Assembly: GCF_932526225.1 (NCBI RefSeq)
Contig: NC_064039.1
Location: 10,682,139 to 10,746,138, forward strand
Source: Nematostella vectensis
Lineage: Eukaryota > Cnidaria > Anthozoa > Actiniaria > Edwardsiidae
Length of the DNA: 64,000 nucleotides
Direction of reading: 5' to 3'
Each line of letters starts with the position of its first letter. Within the stretch, counting starts at the first letter, position 1. The position numbers and the translations under genes were made by a program. The notes under the pieces were generated by a model. That model saw only the letters and a list, made by a program, of their open reading frames with translations. It was not told the DNA's origin and did not search any database. Below, piece after piece: positions 38,878 through 48,855 of this stretch.

Positions 38878-41250
38878 TTCTGATACTGGCGAGATAACAT
38901 AACGCTTCTCCTTTTCTTTCAAAACAGTGGGTGCAATCCCGCTGTACTATTATCCGAGTACTGAATTGCAAATAAGGAAGCATATAGCAAATAGGGACAT
39001 TGTTATTTTAATAATAACATTAAAATGTTCTTTGCGAACACCTTTTTTGTTGTCAGAATAATAGAAGAATATATGATAATTTACAATAATCACAATAATG
39101 ATATGCTATAATTGTGCTATAAATAGACCGTTCTCGATTTATCATACTAGTAAAACTGGCATTTAATGCTATAAATGCTAGAAATTCTCGCATAAAGCCA
39201 AACAAATGCTAATAAGTTGCCTGATTTCTTTAAAAATATGCCACCTGAATTACAAAGAATGCTTTCTTTTATTTCAAACAAAACGTACTCTTACATTATC
39301 ATAAATTTCTCTAGAATTTCCGTTCGACCCCTCTGGCCTTCCCCCTGTCTATCTTGCAAGTTTGAAGCCGACGTCACTTCGCTGAGCAAGAAAAAGAGTT
39401 ACCTGCTGACCACTCATACCTTTTCCACACAAGTAACCCAACGAATACTCAAAAACAGTTAGACAGACAGAAAACAATCTTTAGGATTATTTATCCTTCT
39501 AAGTGCCAGATCTGGATCAAAGTGATGAAAAAAAAAATGCTAATCGAGAAAGGCCTAGCTATGAAGCGGTTACATCACGTTCCCTTCTAAGGACTAGTAC
39601 ACCTCTCGACATATTCAGTTATGTTTTCCTCTTAACTGTGAATGCTTTCGTGTTAAGATACTTTTCCGCTAGATTTGATGATTCCGCCACAAAATAGACA
39701 CTACAAAAAACTACATTGGAATGGAGTAAATTTACCCCAAATGCGGTGATTTTGATTTGCTATCAGGATTTTTGTAATATGTCAAAATAGTCCAAAGTGT
39801 GAATGCTTCGTTATGTGTTTTCTTGTTCGTGGGAGCTCCAGCCTATTACATATTAAAAAGCTTGGAACAAGACGACGGTGAGTCACGCAACCACGTAAAT
39901 ACATGAAAAAAAAGCGTCACGCTTATCGATTTATACATGTACGATTGATACATATTTATACATATTTAGGTAATGTAACCGCGAGTTCATGTCATACACA
40001 CACACATACACATCCGCTCAGGAAAAAATAATTAAAGTAAAAAAGCCGCCAAGGGGGGGTGCGCGCATCCTGCTCACGCCCCCCCCCCCCTCCCTGTGTA
40101 CGCGCCCTGTATCGTGCTGAGTCGTGATACAAGACCTGGGATGGGTGGATGAGCAGCAAAATGATTCTAGTGTTGCATGTCACTTGACCCGGATGCATAT
40201 AATAAATGTCACACCACGACCACAGACGCAAGAAAATGCGAAAAGTATGGGTACGAGAGGCTCCGAGCTTCGCGGGGACAACTCGCTGCGAAACTCGGAG
40301 CCTTTGGTACCCAGGGTAGGGTGTCAAGATATGGCGACCAAATTTCCTATCAGTCCTATGTCCTAACCCCTTGGTGTAAATTACAGTGAGCCCACCGTGT
40401 AGCGTTTGCTCTATCTGTAATCTCTCACCTACGAAGCCAAACCCAAACTCCCAATCCCAATATGTTATATTCTTATTGCTATGCACGCGCGGCATTAGCT
40501 ATTGCAATCCTCGGTTGTTGAAAGCATGGCCTAGTTCATCCGAGCAGATTTCAATTGCGGATTCATTGTTTGCTGCAGTGTTGGATAATGTAATGCCGTT
40601 TGTGGGGTAAGCCTTTTTCTATTTATCTATATATCGAGAACATGAGACACCGTAACACCTAATTTGAGTCTGTCGCTACATCAATCGAGCCTAGAGATAT
40701 TTCCTTTTCCCTTGGCTTTGTCAATTTTTTTCCAAATTATGTGCGTTTAGAGATGCCTATTCACTAACTTCTCAAAGTACTTGCCTTGTTCCCTTAGAAT
40801 TGCGATATTCTAAGAAATACTTTTCTAAACGTTTAACACAGTCACGGAAAATCGGCTCCTTTGAAGTAAGAAATAATACCTTCCCCTTCCCCTCCCCCAC
40901 CAATATCCGATTATGAAGATACGCTGGAGGCCTGGGGCAAACTTAGTGAATAGAAGACGAGCGGACTAAACATCGAGCTAATGGACAAAAAGATTAGTTC
41001 TTTTCAAGACCAGCTGGAGTACCTGCTATTTTACGCTAACATAACAAAGTAGTCACCCAAGCGAAGCATTGAATATTGGCGATAACGCTTCCTTGGAAGT
41101 TTTTGCGTAGTTTTAAGAGGAAAACAAGAGCTTTTGATGATTTCCCGTCGCGTTTGAAAGCGATACCGTGATCTGATCAAGACGGCCTACTACAAAGTAG
41201 CAATTGACGAAGAAATTGGACTTCCTTCCAATCGAATTTCGCTATCTAGG
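38878..41250. other. Intergenic region between the PAN-F5/8C gene and the first SLC49A4-like gene
   Basis: AT-rich sequence with a poly-C tract near 40080 next to TGTACGCGCCCTG, which looks like one end of a degenerate MITE. No supported exon. Confidence 0.5.
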
Positions 41251-44200
41251 ATGGCCACCGAGGATTCTAAAGAAACATCAGCCCTACTCGATCCTACGGC
41301 ATCCATATCCTCACTAGGGCCATTAGAAGACGAGGATTCAATCCCAAATAAACCTGAGATCAAAACGTATCCGCAAAGATGGTACATGCTGATCGTATTC
41401 ACCCTCCTAAACGCCACAACAAACCTTCTTTGGAATACATGGCCGCCGATTCAAGAGACATGCCAGCTTGTGTTCGGCTGGACCAAGACTAATGTCTTAA
41501 TAATCGGGGCTTTGCAAGCCGGGGGGTCGATTCTCAGCGTCATCCCGTCCTCTTGGTTTATTGATACTAAAGGTAACTTGCTCTTTTTCACACCTTTTGT
41601 GTGACAAAATCATTGAAGGATTCAAATTGAATTAATATGTATCCTGGGGTCTTCACGAATGATTGTTAAAATTGTACATTGTACATGAACTGTTCAGGTT
41701 TATTTTTTTAAAGGTCACTGTGGGACTTATATGTTTTGTTTTTATCGCACGATATACTCAAGCTGCTGACTCATCTTAGTTTATTCAATCATTACAAATG
41801 ACATATGACTATTACCCTTATATAGAAGGTGATGACAGTCTCTATCATTATACTCTTTTTTCGTTGTTTATAAAAATCTACTTTTTACACTTAGGGCTTA
41901 AAAAGGCAAATAATATAACAACCAGCCAGGAATCGTCTTGGTTTTTATCATCAAATGTTTTACTTGACATTTACAAATAAAAAAAATGCTTAGACATAAT
42001 ACATTTAGCTTATCTTGAAACAGTTGGCCACCTATAAGGTTGGCTGTTTAATAGATCTTAATTTTGTATGTCATAAACAACAGTCACAGAACTGGACTGC
42101 ATCTTTCATGCAACTCAACTGCTTCTTGTTGTATACTTTTTTGTTTATGACATGCTGACATGTTTTTGTCATTGATTGAGCTTATTTTTGTCTTCAAACA
42201 TTCACAGCAGCAGATTGTGATGTTAATGCACACTTTAACACTTTCATTACTATAACGTCCCCATACGCCCTTAAAATATAGGCCCAAATCCAAAACGTCA
42301 GAAAGCTAAAGCGAGCTAAACATCACCAGACCGGGATACCCATGGATTCCTCTTAGACATATACGACCTTCAAAAGCGCATCCAAGCAATTTAATAAAAT
42401 TGACTCTATTGTTGAACTCGTAAACAAATGCTTAAACATTTCAGAAACATTTCTTACCAAAAAAAAAATAAAAAATTCTGAACTACAAATAGAGACAAGC
42501 AAACACAGATCAAGCCACAAATAGATACCTTTATGGTGCTCTGTCAGGTCCCATTTTACAGCCATCAGCCACAATAATCAATGCTAAAACCTCAATTAGA
42601 AGTGAGTCGCCATGTTAAGGCTGTATTGCATGCCTGCACTGCATCATGGGAGCCTTGGAAACACCTTGACAGAGAGGCAGGCAAACTCCTCCCCCACAAT
42701 CATAACATTTTTTTATGTCTCTTTGCCCCAAAGACAAACAAAACATTTCCAGGTCCAAGGAACCCAAAATAAGTCTGAAAATAATTTTTGAATAAGGTTG
42801 GGTAGCAAATATGGCCCACATTGGAGAGTATGTGGCCATTCACTAGAAAATTCCTTTCTCACTCGGTGAAACTCAAACAAGGAATTATCCCATTGAATCA
42901 ACCTCAGATGGCAAACATCCATAAGTACCCAGAAGTAAAAGGGATAAAACACACTAGATAATGATTCTGTATCTGATCCAGCCCATGCCATGTCTCACAC
43001 GTATTCACTGCCTATCCTTGTATTTTGTACAGAGCAACCCCTTAGATATCCTGTATTAAGTGTGCTTTTAATTAAGTGCTACCCTTAAAATAAAATTTTC
43101 ACTTGTTTTGAGGTTGTTTAAGTCTTGTTTTTGTTTTCTATAAAGCCACATAGATTTATCTTATTTTCAGGTCTGCGTGTAGCAGTTGTAACGTCCTTAT
43201 CAGTGCAGCTAGTAGGTGTGGTACTAGAGATCCTCCCTGTTCATCCGTACTGGGCACGAACAACTCTCATCACATTTGGAGAGTTTCTTATCGCCATTGC
43301 AGCTCCAGTGGTCCAGAATGTTGGTGTACTGGTCCTGTCAGCCTCATGGTTTCCACCAGAAGAGCGTATGACTGCTACAGCTTTCGCCACTCTGGTCTCA
43401 TACTTGGGCTCTGCTTCTAGCTACGTTATGGGGCCATACATGGTGCCTGATGTAGAAACAGGGAACATTACCTACACTACTGGCCACAAAATAGATATTG
43501 ACAAGCTGAGGAACCTGACTTCACCAGCACAGCTCAAATTAATGGAGTCCAAAATCAATGAGTATATCCTGGTCGAGTGTGTGCTTACAGGAGTACTGTT
43601 CTTCCTTGTCTGGATTTACTTTCCAGAAAAGCCACCAACTCCGCCAAGCATATCATCATCCAAGCCAAGACTTGACTTCATCCCTGGCGCTAAGACCTTG
43701 ATGACCAATAAACATTTCTTACTGTTACTTGCTATCTTTAGCATCAGTAATGGAGTGAACTGGGGATGGTCCAGTGTGCAAGATCTGATATTCTCTCATG
43801 TCGGGATCAGTCAGAAAGCTGCAGGCTGGCTTGGTTTCTTTGGCAACATAGCCTCTACTATTGCTATAGCTTTTTCCTGGTAACTATGTTTAAAAAATAC
43901 ATGTTCGTGGACAAATCTAGTGATGGCCTTGCCTGAAGAGGGCCCAGCCTCCCACCCCCTGTTAAAGAGATTTTAATGAAATCCACGAAAGAACAACAAA
44001 TCATGCCCCCTTAAAATCTTTCTTTGCCCCCATCCCCCTATCCATTGTTCAAACTCTTGGATCTGGCCTTGATGTTAAGTTTTCAGAGAGAGGTTATTTA
44101 GACATTATTAACATGCAATACCTTTTTTTTTTCTGATGCTCCACACATCTGAAGTAAAAGTGAAAGCATATGTGTTTAAAGGAGCTCATGATCTGGTGAT

Positions 44201-44738
44201 GTTTTTGGATCCATAATTTTCTGTTAATTTTGGAACTTTTTTTTGTGCTATCCAAAAATAAGAGTTGTGAGCTTTAATCTTCTTTTTATAATAGTATCAT
44301 AACTTCTTAAATTTCTTCTGTAGGTATGCTGACCGAATCAAGAGGTTTACCAAGCGCATTCTGATGGGTCTCTTTGTGATGACCGTGTGTTGCCAGACAG
44401 TACTCACCCTTGCTTGTGAACAGGTCTTCCCTCTCACCACAACAATATTCTACATCTCAGGTATCTCTGCCATGGTGTTCTATTGTGGTACGGTGCCATT
44501 GGTGATGGAGATGGCGGCCGAGTGCACTTATCCAGTTGCCGAGGGCATTACATCTGGTGTCCTTATCCTGTCTGTCTACACATTCAACTTGTTCTTCTTC
44601 ATTGGCTTCATGTTCCCTCAGGCCAGCCCTCTTTGGATGAACTGGCTTCTTGTTAGCTCTTCAGCGATCTGCATTCCACTCATCGCTTGCTTTAAAGGAA
44701 AATACAACCGCTTGGATGTTGACACAAAGGAAAATTAA
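41251..44738 (+). CDS. SLC49A4: SLC49A4 (DIRC2)-like MFS transporter
   Basis: Three exons, 41251-41572, 43171-43879 and 44324-44738, fit in phase (1 then 2) and give 481 residues. An acidic N-terminus with a di-leucine-like SALLDP is followed by about twelve membrane helices. The first helix region reads RWYMLIVFTLLNATTNLLWN then TWPPIQ, which fits DIRC2 better than FLVCR proteins. The SLC49-type loop is ASWFPPEERMTATAFATL. N-glycosylation sequons lie in a lumenal loop (GNITY, RNLTS). DIRC2/SLC49A4 is a lysosomal membrane transporter. Intron 1 (about 1.6 kb) shows nothing notable. It is convergent with the paralogue at 48856-54752. Confidence 0.75.
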
Positions 44739-45889
44739 TTTATAATTGGTGTAATGCAAAAATGCATTCGCTTATTTGACATAGGCGAAAACAAGAACTA
44801 ACAAATAATTGGTGTCATGAATAAGATAGGCACAAGCTGCAAATGAATGTAATGCACTTGCAGAATACAAATTTCAGTACCCACTTGTTTCAAGTTTGGT
44901 CACTGACGCCAGTGATCAAAGAAGAACACACCTATTATCAGTGCAGCCATTTATGACTTTCCAGTGAGGCTCATGTAGTGAATGAACACATTTATACAGT
45001 TTTTCAAACCTTATTGAAATAGGGAAGGGAGCAAGGACATGAAAAATGAACATAGACAAATGACATGTAATACTTCAAATAAAGAAGATAATACATAGAT
45101 TTCTATCGGTCGATACTTGAATATAGGGATATCTTTAAAAAAAAATAACTGGCTGGGTGTATGTATTTATAGATTCAGCTGTTTTTTTGTTTCCTTCCTT
45201 GACAATACAGCATGAATATTTAATGTCTTTAATTTCGTTCCCAAGACATCGTGTACGAAAACTGTATAGAAACCGTGACAACCATATTTCGTAGAAAGAA
45301 ACCTAGTCATGGGTCGTGATAATTATAATGGTGGCTAAATTGAACATACTACACACTCTAGAAAGCGCCTACAGTTAACGCAAAGGTTTGTCCCAAATTT
45401 TTAATGTTTTGAGTGTACTCGATATTCTGTTTATTTTTATCTTGTGTCCTGATATGACTAGAAAGATATCTGACTCGGGAAATTTCCCCACGAAGAAAAG
45501 AAAACAATTAAGACAGACAGCATATTACTGCATAGCTTTTAGTATTTGTAATTTGTGAAGCGCGCGTCATATTTTACTGACAAGAATTCTCTAAAGTGGA
45601 TCTACTTTGTTTTGTTATCTGACGGTACCTAAACGATAAGTAAGTTGTTTTGCATAAATAGTACGTTAATCTTTCCTGTAGCAACCAGCGAAACGACAAT
45701 CTCAGCAAATCCCATTGGACCTTGCTTGCAACATAAGTGTAAAAGTCGAGAAACAACATACCGTAGTACAAAAAAAAAAATAATCGGGAAATCATATTTC
45801 TCTTGTCTCAAATCAGTGACGCAAGGCCAACTACTAAACGCCAATCTAAAATAATTGACGTGAATATCATGCTAGGCTTTTAGTGAAGG
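44739..45889. other. Intergenic region
   Basis: 3' flank of the transporter and 5' flank of the next gene. No gene or repeat recognised. Confidence 0.5.
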
Positions 45890-47410
45890 ATGTCGGGATC
45901 AAGCAAAGAATCAAGGATTCAAGAAATCACACTGGACTTGACAGGGGCTACGCAAAACACCATGTCTAGTGGAGCGGATGCACGGAAATCAAGCTCTGAT
46001 TCTCCAGAGAAAAAAGGCGATCGAACGTACAGGACCGGGAGAATAAGCAGTGGCAAAACCCTAAATAAAGGTAAATGAAATAATAGATAATAATATATTA
46101 AGATATAATAGATATAAAATAAGGATGAAACCGTTTTTCATTTTGATTGAAAGACGATAATGTAAGCCCTGGTCCCCTGATTCGCTTATTTTATTTGTGT
46201 ACAACTCATCACACCAGTTCAATCATAAGTCATAAAGGCATGGACAGCTGTAACTGACCCGTATAACAGGTTGGAGGACCTATCAACCACAAAGAAGGAA
46301 GAATAGAGCGATATTACTTTTGTACAAAGAATCCCCCCACGAAACAATTTTTTCTGGACAAGGTATCCGCAGCATTTTTTCGCTTTCGCCGTCTAAAAGC
46401 ATGTTATTTGCAAAGTTCTCGTTCAAGCATAATCCTTGTTAGCTTGCTAATTAGAAGTGCGCGCGTTTTTTTGAACGCATTTCTTTTAGTACAGGGCCTT
46501 ACTGTGATTTTGAGTAGTATGCGAACTCACCCTCATAAAATCCAAGCGAAAAATTACTTTTTGGCTCTTGTCAGTCAAAGCCTTGAACTGCATTCATTGG
46601 CTTTTCACTGATGGCTTTCCAATCAATCCATCTCACGAGGGCACAAAATTTCTCCTGTTATACTAGATTGACGAAAATCAATTTTTGGGGATCGTTGGCG
46701 ATGAGAGTTATCAGAATACACAAATTTGCATTTGAACTCGGACGTTTCGCGTAGGGTAGTGTGGCGCATTTAACAAAGGTCGTTCGTCAACTTTTGAATG
46801 CTGTTCCTAAAAAAGTTGAATTCTCCTTTCTGCAGGTGATGAAAACGGGGAAACTAAGTCGTGCACTCCATTGCACAAGAACGCTCGGTCGTATACCAAC
46901 GTCACATTCCCTCGTGGATTCTCACCTGAGCAGTGCCATTTGCTCGCATCTAGACAGCGAGCTGCGAACTACCTCTACTACAATTTCACAGAATACGGCG
47001 ATAGCATAACTACCAGACTATGGGAGCCTGGCAAATCACAAACTCATTGTAGCAACGCCTCGAGTAAGAAGAAACGGGTTCAACGGTCAACAAGCAGAAT
47101 GAGGAATAGAGCTAGTAAGATCAGCTCAGCGACTTGGAAATCGAAAGAGGAAATTGAGGAACATTTGTCTCCTAGCAGCAAAACTATATCCCCATGGTTA
47201 CAACAAAGGCGAAAACCCCCGGATGATAAGAAACCTGTTTTGATGGAATGTATAGCTACCAAGCGGGGGAGGCTCGAGTTAAGGTCTCGGTTCCCCCCAC
47301 ACCCACCTGTCTACCTGTTCAACAAGTACATTTCTAGCTCGCCTATTAAAGCGTGGGAACACGGTACTAAAGCTCCAGTTCTCGGCCGAGAGTCAAACCA
47401 ATCTCTGTAG
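45890..47410 (+). CDS. Two-exon protein of unknown family
   Basis: Exons 45890-46070 (donor GTAAAT, phase 1) and 46836-47410 (acceptor CTGCAG) give 251 residues. Exon 1 is Ser/Thr-rich and probably disordered. Exon 2 contains a conserved-looking segment (FSPEQCHLLASRQRAANYLY then YNFTEYGDSITTRLWEPG), a basic stretch with WKSKEEIEEHL and a Pro-rich C-terminus with PPHPPVYLFNKYIS. There is no signal peptide or membrane span. Phase agreement and an unbroken 191-codon exon support a real gene. I do not recognise the family. Confidence 0.6.
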
Positions 47411-48855
47411 ATCATTGCAATAAAGCCAGCATCATCAATGAAGCATGTTGGAATTTTTTTGTGGGAAGGGACAACAACGGATCAAGCATCTCGCTGACAC
47501 GGGGGTTCGACCGAAATGTTTATTTTTTCGGGGGGGGGGGGGGGGTGGGGCTACTCACAATGACAAAAGACAGAAACACGTAAGTGGGCAGTTTTATCGA
47601 TAAAATGTGCGCCACAAGGAGACACTTGATGGTACCCTATACTGTGGTTAGCTATAGGTACAGTAGTCATCTTCTGCTACCCTAATGTTTGGTTAGCTAG
47701 AGGTAGGCATCTTCTGCATGAATCATTTTTTTTGGCAGTCATGAACGGGGGGGGGGGGGGGGGGTACTAAACCCCCCAGCCTTTAAATAAACTCTCTACT
47801 GAGAAGTGATCAGTTGTGCTGTTTTTCTTTTCGTATTTGATGTTCTATATAAGATGGCTGGGTACTGGTGGGTATTTACATTTTCTATTTTCAACGTTCT
47901 GTTCAACGGCGTCAGAAATAAAGACGCACTTTTCTCTTGCATTTATTTAAATAACATTTTCTTGAATAAAAATAACAAATTTAACATATAAAATAAAAAT
48001 CTAAAACATCATATATTAAGATTAAAAAATACACACAACTGATTCCCAAAACAATTTTCTTTTAAAATCTTAAATTTCTCTTAAATTGCTTATTCTTGTG
48101 GCACAAGACATGGGCGTGCACTCCGATCTTCATATGTTCAAGTGTGAATGGTCCGACATAAACCCGTCATAACGACATACACATAACGACATACCATGAT
48201 ATTATATCGGGCTAAACGGAGTTATGTCAACACCATGTAAGAGTTACTAGAAAGTATTACTCCTTGGTCACATCATTGGCGATTCAAGGATGTTTAAAAA
48301 GATAGTTTATTCCATGAACCATAGGAAAAAAACAAGGGAACAAGGGTGGTTTGGGCTACTAAGAACATTCTTACAGCTCATTTCCTTCTAAAGAATGTCA
48401 CCCATAATACCTTGTGACCAACAGGCAAGCAGTACATGTGCCGATCTCCTGCACGTTGACACTGCATTGACTGTACCAAATGTTACTAGCTACAATTGGG
48501 TTTGATGTCATATGAAATGAAACATTTCTTTGCTGTTTCTAAAATTATTCAAATAAAAATTCTTATTCCCACATTAACTCAAAAATCTATATTCATTGGG
48601 CCCCAGATAATGGGGGTCCTGTGTTGAGCAAAAGAAAGGTTTCAGCTGGCCATAGTCTGTTTACAGCATCTTTCCACTTATTAAAAACCTTTTTTCTTAA
48701 TTTAAAATAAAGCTTGAAGCTAAAAGGGAAACTGATATAATCACATCACAAACTCTGACCTGTCAAAGCTTTTTTTTGTGCTCAAATTCCACAGGATTAG
48801 AAAATAGCCTATTATTGGTATCACTTCATATTATATGAAAATTTCATGATCAGTA
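47411..48855. other. Intergenic region with poly-G tracts and a degraded MITE
   Basis: Two long G runs (about 47530 and 47748). A degraded copy of MITE family A lies near 48110-48250 (words GTGAATGG, GACATAAACCCGTCATAACGA). No gene recognised. Confidence 0.5.
48110..48250. mobile_element. MITE family A, degraded copy 2
   Basis: The interior words GTGAATGGTCCGACATAAAC and CATAACGACATA match the copies at 3105 and 50739. The termini are poorly preserved (GGGCGTGCACTC at the left). Confidence 0.45.

Larger units (their letters stand above)
20585..37994. mobile_element. Complete Polinton/Maverick (endogenous virus-like element), ~17.4 kb
   Basis: The termini read AGTAGTAGG at 20585 and CCTACTAC at 37994, flanked by the direct repeat TTGGTG (TTGGTGA if the ambiguous A is included) at 20579 and 37995. 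A 6-bp target duplication and a 5'-AG start are hallmarks of Polintons. The long TIRs are 20585-21117 and 37516-37994. The element encodes PolB, a retroviral-type integrase, a packaging ATPase, a major capsid candidate, a minor capsid candidate, a set of conserved small proteins and five left-arm accessory proteins. No frame is visibly broken. It sits in an intron of the PAN-F5/8C gene. Its gene set and intact frames suggest a recently active or still functional copy. Confidence 0.95.
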
